From positions 1 to 53,477 of the forward strand of contig JAQIBQ010000311.1 in assembly GCA_027859005.1 (NCBI GenBank): DNA of 53,477 bases, given 5' to 3'. A program made the position numbers and the translations under genes. Source of the DNA: Prolixibacteraceae bacterium (lineage in GTDB: Bacteria; Bacteroidota; Bacteroidia; Bacteroidales; Prolixibacteraceae). Within the stretch, counting starts at the first letter, position 1; every line of letters begins with the position of its first letter. A model generated the notes under the pieces. That model saw only the letters and a program-made list of their open reading frames with translations, had not been told where the DNA came from and did not search any database. Below, piece after piece: positions 1 through 14,900 of the stretch.

Positions 1-2
1 AT

Positions 3-584
3 GAAGACATTTATCAAATTAAAAATTTTGATTTAATTCATAGTGAAATAAACATTCAAATAAAGCAACAACTAGGTCGTTTGCTCGACTACAATAACAA
101 ACTTTACAATTGGACAAAACTAAGCTTTGATTCGTTGGAATTAAACATTTCCGATGTTTCGCTCGATTTGATGGTTGCCAACCTAAACGGACAGTACGAT
201 GGTAGGTTAAACGAAAAGTCAATTAAATTACTACTTAACGTTGATAAACAAGTTGATCTTAAGACTGATTATGTGTTACTAAATCAGGTAGTTGTGAACT
301 TACTCGATAATGCCATCAAATTTTCAAAAGAGAACAGTGAAATCAAGATTGAAGTAAATCAACATTCACTCAAACTTTCCGATTCAGGAGTTGGTATGTC
401 AACTGAAAAAATCGACGAGATATTAAACGGATATTCGTTGAAAAGTAGCAACGGAACCAAAGGTGAACCAGGAACTGGTTTGGGCTTGAACATTGTAACT
501 CGAATAATTCATGCTTTAAATTTCAAACTAAATATTGAATCTGAATTAGGAAAAGGAAGCACCTTTACAATTACATTTAACTAG
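3..584 (+). CDS. Sensor histidine kinase, C-terminal part (truncated by window start)
   Basis: Frame 3 is open from the first base (EDIYQIKNFDLIHSEINIQIKQQLGRLLDYNNKLYNW...). HATPase motifs: N box VVNLLDNAIKFS, G1 LSDSGVGM, G2 GTGLGLNIV. The listed TTG start at 81 is probably internal. Confidence 0.85.
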   Translation, partial: EDIYQIKNFDLIHSEINIQIKQQLGRLLDYNNKLYNWTKLSFDSLELNISDVSLDLMVANLNGQYDGRLNEKSIKLLLNVDKQVDLKTDYVLLNQVVVNLLDNAIKFSKENSEIKIEVNQHSLKLSDSGVGMSTEKIDEILNGYSLKSSNGTKGEPGTGLGLNIVTRIIHALNFKLNIESELGKGSTFTITFN

Positions 585-620
585 CGAATTACGAATAAAT
601 AGTATAAAAAAAATCAAAAA

Positions 621-1973
621 ATGAACCAAGGTAAATATAAAATATTTGTTGTCGACGACAATGCTTTGTTTTTAAGGGTATTACAGAAAACATTAGCTGT
701 TAACGAAGAATACAATGTAATCCCAATTTCCTCTGGAAAGGAATGTATTAATCGATTAAACGAAAAGCCAGATATTGTTTCGCTAGATTATACCCTGCCT
801 GATTACAACGGAAAAGAAATTTTAGAGAAAATTAAAGAGCTTACACCCGAAACTCAAGTGATTATTGTTTCTGGTCAGAACGATATAAATACTGCCATTG
901 AATTATTAAAAATTGGTGCTTACGATTATATCGTAAAAAGTGTTGATACACGAGAGAAAATTTCAATTGCTATAAAAAAAATAATTGAACGATTAGAATT
1001 AACCAAAGAGAACAAAATTCTAAAGGAGGCTATTTCGCAAGAATACAGTTTCCGTAGTTTAATTAAAGGCAGTAGTAAAGCCATGGAAATGGTTTTTAAA
1101 ATGATGGGAAAAGCTGCGCAAAGCAACATTACTATTTCTGTTTTTGGCGAAACAGGAACAGGAAAAGAATTGGTAGCAAAAGGTGTTCATTACAATTCAG
1201 CTCGAAGCAATAAGCCCTTTGTTCCTGTTAATATATCATCAATACCCGAAACGCTAATTGAAAGTGAATTGTTCGGTTACGAGAAAGGTGCATTTACAGG
1301 TGCTGAAGGTAGTAAACAGGGTAAAATTGAATTGGCCCACGAAGGAACTTTATTCCTCGACGAAATTGCTGAAATGAACTTAAATATTCAAGCTAAGCTA
1401 TTGCGTGTATTACAAGAGCGTGAGTTGGTTCGTTTAGGTAGTAATAAAACCATAAAATTCGATGTGCGCATAATTATTGCTACCCATCGCGATCTACAAG
1501 AACAAGTGCAGAAAGGAAATTTCAGAGAAGATTTATATTTCAGATTATTAGGTCTATCAGTGAATTTACCTCCATTACACGAGCGCGATAACGACTGTAT
1601 ACTGTTAGGAAAACATTTTGTAAATGAGTTTTGTGATGAAAATAAAATGGATCATAAACAATTATCCGATAGTGCACGTCAAAAAATTAAATCGTATAGC
1701 TTTCCAGGGAATGTACGCGAACTAAAAGCTCTTATGGAGCTGGCTTGTGTTTTATCTGATGATGATGTTATTGATGAAAGCCACATTAATATCAATCCCG
1801 TAAATCTTAATAAGAATTTGCTTTCGAAAGAAAAAACCTTGCAAGAATACAACGAAGACATTATTCAGCATTTTGTCGATAAATACAAGAATGTTCGTGA
1901 AGCAGCGCGTAGATTAGGTGTTGGTAAATCAACTATATATCGTTATTTACAAGCAAAAGAAGAAAAGGAATAG
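621..1973 (+). CDS. Sigma-54-dependent response regulator (NtrC family)
   Basis: Receiver domain ([25 protein letters not shown]), AAA+ domain ([38 protein letters not shown]), C-terminal Fis-type HTH ([19 protein letters not shown]). Confidence 0.95.
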   Translation: MNQGKYKIFVVDDNALFLRVLQKTLAVNEEYNVIPISSGKECINRLNEKPDIVSLDYTLPDYNGKEILEKIKELTPETQVIIVSGQNDINTAIELLKIGAYDYIVKSVDTREKISIAIKKIIERLELTKENKILKEAISQEYSFRSLIKGSSKAMEMVFKMMGKAAQSNITISVFGETGTGKELVAKGVHYNSARSNKPFVPVNISSIPETLIESELFGYEKGAFTGAEGSKQGKIELAHEGTLFLDEIAEMNLNIQAKLLRVLQERELVRLGSNKTIKFDVRIIIATHRDLQEQVQKGNFREDLYFRLLGLSVNLPPLHERDNDCILLGKHFVNEFCDENKMDHKQLSDSARQKIKSYSFPGNVRELKALMELACVLSDDDVIDESHININPVNLNKNLLSKEKTLQEYNEDIIQHFVDKYKNVREAARRLGVGKSTIYRYLQAKEEKE

Positions 1974-1976
1974 AGT

Positions 1977-2930
1977 TTAAAAACTTCTTTTTGGAAATAA
2001 TTGTGACGCTTTACTTTTGAAATCGTAACGAAGCATAATTTCAAAACTTCCTACATTAAAATCGCCTAATCGGGTGAGTGAGTAGTCGTATGAAAATCCG
2101 ATTTTCAAATTTTCAACCTGAACTTGAAAATAGGCACCTGCAGCATCACTAATGCGGTATTTTGCACCAAGCCAAAATGCATCGTAAAACATCATGCTAA
2201 GGTCAAAATCAGCGGTTACAGGAGCACCTGCTACCAATATTGTTGTAAGAGCTGGCTTGAAAATAATATTGGGTGCTAAATCGAATAAATAAGCACCGTG
2301 TAAAAAGTAGTGTCGTTCTTCAGCTGAAACTTCAGCTGTACTTACGTATTCATTATTGTATTTATTTTCAAGTAAGCGTGGGACAGAAATACCGGCATAA
2401 AACTGATCGTTAAACCAAAACATGCCTACTCCAAAGTTGGGCATAAAGTTGGAGTAATCGCCATAATCTGTTATTTTCTCATCGATAAGGTGGTAACGAT
2501 CAAGCGACGATAAATAAGACTGCAAATAGTTAAATCCAGCTTTAAGCCCGAAGCTTATTTGAGTATTTTGAGTTGCTCTAATACGGTAGGCATAATCGAC
2601 AAATATTCCAGTATGTGATACCGGTCCAGTATTGTCGTAAATGAAGTCTAAGCCTCCACCCATGTGTAAACTATCAACAGGTAAACATATACTTAATGCA
2701 GTAGTGAAAGGTGAATTTTTTATACCCAACCACTGTTTTCTAGAAATTAATGAAGCACTTCCCACACCGCGTGTGCCAGTATATGCCGGGTTGATCGACA
2801 TCATGTTATTCATGTACTGCGAATAGATAGGCTCTTGTTGTGCTTTTGCAGTATGAATGCATAGCACAAGCAGAACAGCTACCAAAATAGCAGTACAAAA
2901 GTGTGTCGATATATTTTTAATATGCTTCAT
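1977..2930 (-). CDS. PorP/SprF family type IX secretion-associated membrane protein
   Basis: Signal peptide followed by QQEPIYSQYMNNMMSINPAYTGTRG, the family hallmark; beta-rich body; adjacent to a CHU_C-terminated giant protein. Confidence 0.9.
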   Translation of the reverse strand: MKHIKNISTHFCTAILVAVLLVLCIHTAKAQQEPIYSQYMNNMMSINPAYTGTRGVGSASLISRKQWLGIKNSPFTTALSICLPVDSLHMGGGLDFIYDNTGPVSHTGIFVDYAYRIRATQNTQISFGLKAGFNYLQSYLSSLDRYHLIDEKITDYGDYSNFMPNFGVGMFWFNDQFYAGISVPRLLENKYNNEYVSTAEVSAEERHYFLHGAYLFDLAPNIIFKPALTTILVAGAPVTADFDLSMMFYDAFWLGAKYRISDAAGAYFQVQVENLKIGFSYDYSLTRLGDFNVGSFEIMLRYDFKSKASQLFPKRSF

Positions 2931-2939
2931 TCTTATTGC

Positions 2940-5900
2940 CTATCGATAGATGTATATCAATCCGGCTTGTTTGTTTCTTCCTTCGTTATATAGTAAAGTA
3001 TAATAATAGCTTCCTGTTGGTAGTGGTTTATTTCCACCTAAACTACCTTGATTAGAATAACCTCCCCAATTGTTTTCGTAGCCTTTGCTTTGGAATACTA
3101 CGTGTCCATATCGGTTAAATATTTGCAACATGGCATTGGGGAAATATTCTATACCATCAATTATCAGAACATCGTTTTTGGTATCGTTATTTGGTGTAAT
3201 TATTTCAGGAACTCTTAGCTCTTCAATCATGAAAATAACCTTACCATTCGTTTGGTTACCACAAGGTGAAACCAATTCGTAGGTCATGCTGTCGTTGCTG
3301 CCAAAATCGGCATATGGATTGAATATAAAGCTTGAATCTCCAATTTGTTCAATGCTTCCCCATTCGGGTTCGGTGTAATTGTTAATGTAGGGCAAGAAAT
3401 ATCCTTCATCATTCGTAAGCACATTAAATTCTACGGGAACACCAGGCCATGTTTTTACGGTGTCGTTGTTGGCAAATAGAGGTGCTTCTTCTGGTAATCC
3501 AATACTAACTGTTGTACTTGCCGAATCCCCTTCGTTGTCGAAAATGGTATAGCTAAACTGATCGGCCTCGCATGTAAATTCAATTGGTGTATATTCAAAA
3601 TAACCTGAATCAGGATTGAACCATACAGTTCCATTGCTTGGTAAGTTATCGTAAACTAAGTTGGTGAATATAGTATCGATGTATCCATCAGGATCAGGAT
3701 CATAGTCATTCTCTAAGATAAAAATTTGTATTGACTCACCAAAATCATTCGTGACAGCATCGGGATCTGCTACTGGTGGCTGATTGCGTTGAATTACATT
3801 TATTAGAACCCAAGCTGAATCAGTTTGTCCCCAAATATCTACAATTTCATATTCGAGAGAATCGGCTCCGTAATAATGATCTGTTGGACGGTATTCAATT
3901 GTGTTTTGTTCGTTCGATGCAGCAATGCCGTTTAGCGGATCGCTTAGAATAACAACCGTATCAATCGTACACAATTGCATGTCTTTGAAACTGTCGTTTA
4001 GCAATTCATGAATGGTAATTTGACTGTTTTCATCAACTTCTATAGAGTCGTCTTCAGCAACTATTCCTTCTAGTTCAGGCATTATGAAAACGTAGCCAGT
4101 GTCACTTTCTCCCGATGGATCAGTAATCTCATAGGTGAACCACGAGTCGCACCATAAAATAGTATCGGCTGTAACTGTAATGGTACTATCGGAATTGAAA
4201 ACTACATGTAAGGAATCGCCAAACTCAATTACTCCTTGGCTTAAGAAAATTGAATCGCCATCAACATCAAAATCATTTGAGAGTATGGTGTTAAAATCAA
4301 TAATTAATTTGTCAGTATCCGTTGTCCATGTTACTGAATCTAAAACGGCGACAGGCGCATCGTTTACAGGTAATATATCAACGATAACTATTAAGTCGGC
4401 AGTATCGGAATTCGGGAAGTAAAGCTGAATGTTATAATAGTCGGCACCAATTGAATCGTGCAGAGGTGTATAAACCAGTTGTGTATTGTTGTTGATGAAT
4501 TCCCAGTTTCCAACTATAGGACCACCATTCCCAATGTAACTGTCAACAGTTTCCAAGAAATTAAATTTGGCCAATAATGGAGCTAAATCGATAGTGTCAG
4601 GAGTGTCTTCTTCGGTTACCTGGTTGTAAGGGATGGTTGAGCCCAAATCGACCAATACCATCACGGTTGCCTCAGCGCATAAGCCTTCGTTATCACATAT
4701 TCGATATTTGAATTCGTCGATATCTGCATTAATCGAAGGAGTGTAGAGTATGGTTCCTGTCAGAGTATCGATAACGATAGTGCCTTTACTAGGTCCTGTA
4801 ATTGTATCGAGGGTAGACCAATCTAAATTACCATCATAGTCAAAGTCGTTCGATAAAATCGAGAGTCTTTTCTTCGTGTTTTCGGTTACCACGAAATTGT
4901 CGTCGTTGGCAATAGGAGCGGTATTTACTTCGTTTATCCATATGTTTATTTCAGCAAAATCGCAGTTGCCAACCGTATCACAAACCTGATAGGTAATCCA
5001 ATCGGGACCAAAATAATTATCGAAAGGGGTATAAATTATTCCATAGGCTCCATCGCTTTCAAAAGTACCATGTTGCGGGCCTGTGATTACAAATAAGCTT
5101 GTAGGATCCAGAACACCAGTGAAAACTTCATCGTTTGCTGTAATAAATTCATAAGTAATAGTTATCGTTGAATCTTCTTTAGTTGAAATTTCATCGTTGC
5201 CAGCATTAATTCCATCTGTTTTCGATTTTACAAGAAGGAAAACATTGGCTGTGTCACAGCTGGTATTATCTTCATCTAAATCGCAAACTCGGTACGAGAA
5301 ATAATCTTCACCTAAGTAATCTAAATCAGGAATGTAGGTAATTACACCGTTTATGGTATCGTAGCTTATTGAACCGTTTTGAGTGCCCTGAAGCGTATCT
5401 ACAGACCAGTAGTCGATTCCGTTGTCAATATCGATATCATTCAGTAAAATTTGAATAAACTTGGTTTTATTCATGAAGGTTGTTGTGGCATCGTCGTTGG
5501 CAATTATTGGGCTGTTTATTGGTTCTACGGTAATGTAAACGGTAGCAAAATCCCATGTGCCGGTTTTTGATTCCACTAAATAAGTTAGGCTGTCGATTCC
5601 ATTAAAATTATTGGCAGGTTCATAATCAATAACGTGATTGAAAGGATCGTAAGATGCAATACCGTGTTTGGCATAGATACGAATATCAACAGAAAGTGGA
5701 TTCGCAACAAAATTATTTAAGGTATCGTTTGCCAATATATTAATTTGAATGGCTGTGTTTTCTGATGTTGTTGCAAAGTCGTTTTGTGCACCGTCGCCAT
5801 CATCAGGGATAGAAACCGTAACAATAACATAGGCTCTTTCATCGCTGTAGTCGGCCAATGAATAAATAAATTCATCACGTCCAATAAAAAAGGAGTCAGG

Positions 5901-8900
5901 CATATATGTGAAAATAGAATCACTAATGCTAAGGTTTCCTTCTGGAAAATCTAACGAAGCTGGATCAATTCCATCATCGATATCAACTACCTGATCGAAG
6001 GCGTTGAAATCAACTGGAATATTTACATCGGTTTGTAAGTTGAGGTGGGTTGCAACAGGAGGATCGTTAACCTCGTGCACGTCGATAACTAACCATGCGG
6101 TATCACAGTAAACAGGATCGCCTTTATCACAAATTTGATAAAGTAGGCTGTCGGTTCCAAAATAATTTTCATTGGGGAAATAATAAATTTCACCATTGGC
6201 ACTGTTTACGGATGCCTCTCCATTTATAGGTTGAATTTGAATGTTTAATGAATTATAGTCAAAGTTGCCATTTTCATTATTATCCAAGTCTTCATCGTTT
6301 TCAACTACATTTACAATACTGTATCTGTCTTCGTATATGGTATCATAATCATTACGCGCAATAATAGGGTCGTTTTCGCCAATTATTAAAATTCTTAATA
6401 TGGCTGTATCTCTTAGTCCACCTTCGTCAACTATTGTGTATTCATATTCTTCTATTGCATTTTCTCTTGCACCTAATTGATCAATAACCTGGCGGTTCGG
6501 AGTAAATACAACATCGCCTTTGCTGTTCCAGAATACTTCACCATATAATCCGGTAAATACACCTGTTGTGTCGTCTTCAATTTTCGAAACGAAAAGCGTG
6601 TCATTATCGACATCATAGTCTCTGAAAATTAAGCTGTTTTCAAGTGCTTTACTTTGCTCGTCTTCATAAATAATCAACGTATCGTTATCAGCAATAGGGG
6701 CATTGTTAATTCCTAAAATACTAAAGTTGATAATTGAAGTGTCGGTAGCTCCAAATTCATCTTCCAAGGTATATTCAAATATATCGTTGCTTACTTCATC
6801 TGGTCGAAGAGCAAGGGCAAGTGCAGAATCCGGGAAATATTCAAAACTTCCATCGGGCATCCAAATTAAAGTTCCCCATTCGCCAATGATGGTATCGTTG
6901 GGTAAATTATTGATTAAAGTAATTAGACTTGTATCACCATCTACATCGAAATCGTTATCGAGAATATCGTTGGTGCTGTCTGTTGTAATGCTAATTGCAT
7001 TGAATTCGAAGGTTGAATAGAAGTTAGACATTGCAACTGGAGGATCGTTCACTCCAATTAGTTCAATCAGTAGTTGAGCGCTATCCAATCCATCGAAAGG
7101 ATCGCGAACAAGGTAGGTGAAGGTATCGTATGCGGTATCGCCTTCGGCCAATTGATCGGCTCTGCTTTTATCGGTAATGTAAGTATAGGCTCCGGTTGAG
7201 TCCCAGTACAATTCGCCGTAGTTTCCAAATGCAGGAATCAAGCTTGTATCACTGACTGTTGAGACCATGAGCATGTCGTTGTCCACATCGTAGTCGTGGA
7301 ATAACAATGCATTTACATCTTCAATAGGAGCGAATATTGAATCGGTATCTTCTAAAATACTTACAAAATCATCTACCGCTTCGGGTTTATCATTGTCTCC
7401 TGTGATGGTAATAAGAATTAATGCATTCGATGTGTAATTGTGTTCATCAACGATTGTATAACTAAAAGTCTCGAAAACTTTTTCACCTGAATAAAGTGAA
7501 TCCATTTGTGCATTTAGTTTGTATTGGGCTTGTCCGTTTTCATAAATGGTCAGCAGTCCGTATTTGCCATTTAATGTTTTTATGGTGTCGGTACCTGTAA
7601 TAAGAATAAATATCCGATCGCCGTCAACGTCGTAATCGTTCCAAAGCAAACCTTCGTTCAAGGGATGGATTGAAATTGAATCGTCATCTTCTGAAATAAA
7701 TATGGTATCGTTTAATGCTACTGGTTTATCGTTTACACCAGAAATTGTTATGTCGAGAGTATCTGTTGTTGTGGCACCTTGTAAATCGGTAATGGTATAG
7801 GGGAATAAATCATGCACTCGTTCAGAACGATAGAGCGAGTCGGTCGCTTCATAATTGTTGTAATAAGTATAGTTCCCGTCGTAAGTCCATTTTAAATAGC
7901 CAAATACACCTGCTACTGAGTCACTGGTGATTTCGTTAATGTTTAGTAATACAATTGAATCTCTACGATCAACATCATAATCGTTTTCTAAGATGAAATT
8001 GTTCGCATTACTCGAAACCTGAGTACTTGATTCATTAATAAAATTGGCATCTCTTCCTGTAGTTGGTGCATCATTTACTCCCTGAATTTGAAGGTGTAGT
8101 TTAGATTCGGATTCAACACCATGTTCGTCAATAATGCTATAGCTTATGGAATCTACAATTAAATCGTCGAAGGCAAGGGTGTCCAATCCATTGTAGATAC
8201 GATTGTAGGTATAACGGTTGTAGGTAAAGTAGCCTGTGCTATCCCAGTCAAATGATGCAAAAGTTGTTTCCGTAGGACTTGTGGTATCGTAACTGAAACT
8301 ATAGAGTTCAATAAAGTCTCCATCGGTATCGGCATCGTTTAGAAGAAGTGACCATGCCGGACTTATCTCAATGTCGTTTTCTGTTAATTCCAAGGTGTCT
8401 CTTGAAGCTTCGGGCTGATCATTCTCTCCTGTAATTTCGATGTAGAACCATGCTGTTGCAGTGGAGTCGAAAGCATCCTCAATTAGGTACAGAAACGAAT
8501 CAACAACCACTTCATATTCAGCTAAAGAATCGGTTAATTGGTTGAGTGTATAAATGAAGGTTCCATCTTCATGCCAAACTAATGAACCGTAAGTACCGAT
8601 AGCCGGAATTATTGTACTGTTATTTATTTGTTTTATTTCAAAGTTTTCATTGTCGTCGATATCTGAATCTTCCGAAATAATGCCAGCGTTTCTATCGTTA
8701 AGCACTAAAACGATGTCTTCTTCGTACATGCTTTCGTAATGGTTTTCAGCTACTGGAGCATCGTTCTCACCAATAATTGTAATGTAGAGGTTGGCAAAAT
8801 CGGTTTCACCCGATGGATCGTTCACGGTATAGGTGAAAACGTCAATAACATTTTCATTATAATACAATGTGTCGACTAAATTAGGATCGGTAATGTAAGT

Positions 8901-11900
8901 GTATGCACCCGTTGAGTCCCAGGTAAGTGTTCCGTATTCTCCGTTCAGAGTTCTTGAGCCAACACCATTTACTGCCACAACAATTGGGTCCTGATCAACA
9001 TCTCCATCGTTTGGTAATAAGCCATTTGCTGAATCAACAACTGTTACTTGAGTATCTTCGTAAATGCTTATATAATCGTCGTTAGCAAAAGGTTCATCGT
9101 TTACACCTGTTATTGTTATTATCAGTTGAGCAGTGTCAGTCGCGCCAAAATCATCAACTATACTATAATTGAAAGTGTCGTCGATTGATGTTCCTCCAGC
9201 CAATTGATCTACGATGTCAGGGTCAGGTATGTAGGTGTAAGAACCATCGCTATCCCAATTTAAAGTTCCCACATCACTTGTTGTCGATTTTGTCGAACTG
9301 CCTTCAATTTCATTGACCCAAAAATCATCACCGTCAACATCACTGTCGTTCAATAACAATGCTTCAACTTGGCTAATTGTAATGCTAATTGATTCAGTGT
9401 CTTCAGAAATATTGAGGTAATTGTTCTCGGCAATTGGAGCATCGTTCACACCGGTAATTGAAAAGCTTATTGTTGATGTATCGCTTTCGGTAACGCCGTC
9501 GGAATTGGTGTAGGGATATTCTATTTGAACCAACTCATCTTGGTACAACGAATCGGTTGCATCTAAATTTTGAGTAAAAATCCACGATCCATCTGTTTGC
9601 CAATTAAATGTTCCAAATGGAGATGTAATGTTGTGTAACGTGTTGTTGTTAACAGTGGCTACTGAAATCTGATCATTTTCGGGGTCGCTATCGTTGTACA
9701 GGATAGAAAATTCATCGGTGCCATCGCTTGAGATAGAAGCTTCACCTTCTATTGTTGCATAAGAATCAGCCACAGCAATAGGTGCATCGTTGCGTCCCAG
9801 AATAGTAATCACAAATACCGAACTATCTTGTAAATTGTGGACGTCTCTGATTTTATAGTTGAATGAAAGAGGGATTTCATCGCCGGCTTTTAATGTATCT
9901 AAACCAGAGTTTAAGGTAAAAGTAATGTTGCCGTATGGATTCCATTCGAGTTCACCATATTCGGTTGTAATGTTTCTGGTGTATGAACTTTCAACGGTGT
10001 TAAGTGAAATGTTGTCGCCATCAATATCGACGTCGTTGAACAAGCAATCAAAGGTTTTTGGATCTTCATCTTCATAGATGTAGAATGAATCAATTGCTGC
10101 AACAGGAGCATCATTTATTGGCTCAATTGTAATGAATACTGAGTCTTTTGCACAGGCATTGTCGTCGTCGCAAACGGTATAAATAAAATAGACAAAACCG
10201 TTAAAATCCTTATTTGGGGTATAGGTTAAATAACCTAAGTTGTTCAATGTTATTGTTCCATTTTCACCTGCCGAAGCACTATCAATTTCCGCGACTGAAA
10301 ATCTTAATACGGAATGGTTATCATCTATATCTTTGTCGTTATCGCCTACATTTTTCCCGGTTAATACTTCATCTTCTTGAATGGAATAATAAACAGTACT
10401 TGGAGTTGGAGCATCGTTTACCGGTTGAATGTTAAGGTAGACGAGCGTGTCGTTATTGGCCCAGTCGGTTCCATCAAAAGCATTGTAGTCAAATTGGTCG
10501 CTTCCGTTCCAATTGTTTGCTGATAAATAAGTAAGCAAATTAATATTACCTCTGTTGATAGTAAGATCTGGAGAAACGCTAAATCCATCGTACAAAAGTT
10601 CTCCATGTTGAGGAAGGCTAACAATTTCAATCATTTCCAATTGATCCCAATGGTCATCGTCTTCAAAAGGAGTAGTTGAAGGCTGAGTACTTGGGTTGAA
10701 ATTAGAAACATCGAAAGTAAAAACTTCGTCTTCGAAACCATCTACATTTACATCGTGCAAATAAGGTGGCGTATTTACAAATTCGAATTGAATAAGCGCA
10801 AAGCTGGTATCAACACCATCGGAAATACCCCAATTTACTTGAGTTGTTCCTTCGAAACCCCAGGCAGGATCGAACCTAAAGTTGATCAATTCGTCATAAG
10901 AAATTGAAAAATCATTTGGTCCAACTTCTTGTCCGTTTATCCAAAATTTGCCTTCATTAGCTAGTGGTATATTGCTTAAGAAAAATACCTGAGGTGAATC
11001 GTATTGATCAATATCGAAATAATGATCTTCAAATTCACTTTTTGTGATAGTTTGAAAATCATCTTCTTTTAAATCGAGACGAACAATATTAGTAAGTGTT
11101 GGTGCTGTGTTGTAGTAATTGATAATTACCTGACCAGCTGTTTCAGCAAAATTATAGCCGTCGTGGGCATTCCAATTAAAGCTAAGTGTACCGTTATAGC
11201 CTTGAGTTGGGTAGTATTTGAAAACGGTATCGCTGTTGTTGATTTGGTTTTCCAAAATTAATTGAGGCGCAGAAAAAGCGTTTCCATTAAATGTAAGCGT
11301 TCCAACAGCAGGTGTTAGATCCGATAAAATCCAAAGGCTGTCAAACTCAAATAAACTTCCAACAGAATAATTAATGTGATCGATAAAATCTTGCTCGGTT
11401 ATTTGAATAACTGAATCTTCTGGTAAATCGAAAGTAATGTTTAATAATTTTGGTGGTTCAGGTTCTTCTAGTACCACCACATATATTAATTCAGGCGAAA
11501 GCGACCAATCAAAACCGTCAAAGGCATTCCAAATAAATTCGGTACTTCCATTCCAGTTAGCATCTGGTACAAATTCTAATTGTGTTATTTGACTGTATGG
11601 AATTGACGTGCCAATTGTATACGCACTTCCGTTTAATCTAAAAGAACCATTTGCCGGTGACGTTTCAATTCGAACGGCATTCATGGTATGACCGGGATCT
11701 TCATCACTAAAACGATCTTCAAATTCGAAAATACGGAAGAAATAAGTTGAATTTTCAATTGAGGTTATGGTGAAGGTATCAACCACCGGAGGGTTGTTCA
11801 AAACATCAACCAGCAAAAAAGTAGTATCGCTACAGGTGTTGTTGTTGGTAACAATAAGTTGAATTTTATTGTCGATTCCAATACTTGAAAAATCAATGTC

Positions 11901-14900
11901 TTGAGGATCTTCTATAGCCGAACTGGAAGGACTTCCATTTTCGAAACTCCAATTCCAACCGTTTGGATTGGGACCAAAATCGTTGGAAGATTGATCTTCA
12001 AAATCAACAAGGCTGCCTCGGTATACGGGTTGCGGGTCGTATCCGAAGGCAGCTTGAAGATTGTCGATTTCCACTGTGCGTAATGTAGAATCAATACAAA
12101 ATTTATCATCGGTTACCCGATGAATAACATTTATCGTTTGTCCTTTCAAAGAATCATGGTAAGTGTGGGTTTGCATGGTGTTGGCCGCATTTGTTCCATC
12201 TCCAAAATCCCATTCGTACGAAACAATTGTTCCGGTTCCGGCATCGGCTATACTGGTGAAGTTTAATTCTTGCCAAGCACAAGCCAAGCTGTCGTCAATA
12301 ATAAAACGGGCCGAAAGTTGGTCGTTGCCATAAATATAAATGTAGTCGTCTTTTTGTAAGGTATCAGTACATCCTAAAGTATTGCTCACAATAAGTTGAG
12401 GACTATAAACTCCCTGCATTTGATATGCAAATTTTGGATGCTGAACTACTGATGTGTCGTTAAATACTGTTCCAAAATCCCATTTCCAAGAGCTTAAGGC
12501 ATTTTCTGGGTCGTTCGAAACACTAGAGTCGGTAAACTGGATTTCAACACCTTTACAAATACTGTCGTTGTCTACACCAAAATTTACAACAGGTGGCGTG
12601 CTGGTATAAATACTTCCTAAATAGGCGTTGTCGTAAGCATATTCTCCACAAACCTCATCGGTTAAAATTACCGAAGGAAAATTAAATCCTAGTTCAGTGT
12701 AGGTGGTGTCTGATTCAAAATAGCTAGTTGTTCCAGTGGGCAATGTATCTATTTTTGTAAAACCAGCACCATAATCCCAGGTAATGTAGTCTACATTTCT
12801 CATGTTACTCACCGAAAAGAGAACCGCGTTGGGAGCACAACCTATGGTTTTATCGTAGGAGAAATCTCCGTTGGCACCTTCAGCTGTAATATATTCTGTT
12901 CGCGTTAATGATTCTGAGCAATCGCCTTTGAAATTAATTGTTAAGGATACGGTATAATCACCTGGTGAAACGTAGTAATTTCGGGGTGCTCTTTCAGTTG
13001 AACTATTACCATCGCCAAAGTTCCATGAATAGCTTAAAACATCACTATCATTAGTTGCTGGAGTAAAATGAGCAAAGGCAGGAGCACAGCCTATATTGGT
13101 CGCTGTTGCCGTGAAATTAGCCGTAGAATTGATTACTCTTATTGTTTCAACATAGGTTTTTGTACAACCGTTTGCAATGGCAACTTCAAGTGTAACATTA
13201 TAGTTTCCGGGTGAGGTATAAGTATGGCTTACTGCATCGGTATTAGTGCTTGTTAAATCAATTGAACCGTTTCCATCAAAATCCCAACGATATTCACTAA
13301 TCGCTCCGGTTGAATTGTTTGAAAATGTGATTGCTGTATTGTTGCAAACTAAACTATCAGAAGCTTCAAACAAAGGCTCAAAAGGAATGAGTTCAATTAA
13401 GTTTGTTTTCTCTAGTGTAGTAGAGCACCCTTGACTATCGTTTACTGTTAACGAAACTGAAAAGGTAGTGTCGCTATTGAAACTATGTGTTGGATTTTCT
13501 TGTGTGCTTTCTGTCCCGTCGCCAAAGTTCCATAGATATCCGGTAATTGTAGCGGTATCGAACGAAGGCTGAGTACTTGTATTGTTGAAATCGACAGAAG
13601 TTCCTAAACAAACTAAAGCAGGCGAATGAGAAAAACTACTGATTGGTCCGCTTGCACTTACAAGGTTGCTTTCGGTAAACGAATAGTTACATCCACTGCT
13701 GCTTATTACTTCCAAATGTACATCGTATTCACCTGGAGTAGTATAAGTGTATATAACTGGGTCACCTGCATTGGTTGAATCATCGATAATTCCGTCGTTG
13801 TTATAATCCCACAGTAATTTATTAATCGGATAGTTGCTTGAAAGCCTGTTTGTGATGTCTTCAGTAAATGAAACCGTTAGGGGAGCACAACCTGTATTGT
13901 CCGTTGCACCAATTATTCCCGTTGCATTGTCGAAGTTGAAAATATTAATTTCTTCGGAATATTGATGAGAACAGGTTCCGTTATCAACTGTTAGTGTAAC
14001 GTTATAGTTGCCAGTAGTTGCGTATAAATGTGATGGTGAAGGGTCTGTACTTGAGTTGCCATCGCCAAAATCCCAAGAGAAAGTGGTAAGTGGATCGCTG
14101 TATGAACTTCTATTATCAAACGAAACATTGTAGGGAGGCGTACAAAAGGTGTTTTGATCAGGGTTGAAAAAAGCACGTGGTTCATTTGCCAAAATATTTG
14201 TAACCGAAAAAGGAGTTGATGTACATCCAAAGCGTGTTGCCATAACATCGATGGTAAAGGAACCTGTATCGGGGAATTCATAGTTAAATGCATGTGGGTT
14301 TCCACTTAGCGATTCTTGAACTTGCCCCGATGGTGTGTCAAATGTTAATAGCTCAGTGCCTGCAGAGTAATCTACATTCAATTGAACACCAAGACTGAAA
14401 CAATTCAAAGGGTCTTGAATGATGTTTACTGAATTTATGGTTGGCTGGCTAGTTACTTGAACTGCGCTATTGCGTGTTTCGGTATAGGTGCATCCGCTTG
14501 AAGTATTAACAACAAGCGTAACATTGAAACTTCCTGAAGTGGCATATGTATTTGAAACATTCTCGCCGCTGGCTGTATTGCCATCTCCAAAGGTCCAGTT
14601 GTATGTGTTTGGTGTTTCAAAATCGGAATTAAAAACGGCTTGGAAGTTCGTCGCACCTGCAGGCAAACAACCCGAAGTTGTTCCACTTATATTTATCGAC
14701 AACGAAGGTTTTTTTAATACAATATCATCAGAGTAACTTGCAGTACATCCGTCTTCGCTTACCACATCTAAACGAATTGAATGAGAGCCCGAACCACTAA
14801 AGGTATAATTGAAAGAGGGCGATGTGCTAATCAGTACATCAGTTCCGCCAGTTGTGTGATACCAATTTGTAGCTGAAATCGTTCTTCCAAGAACAGTTTT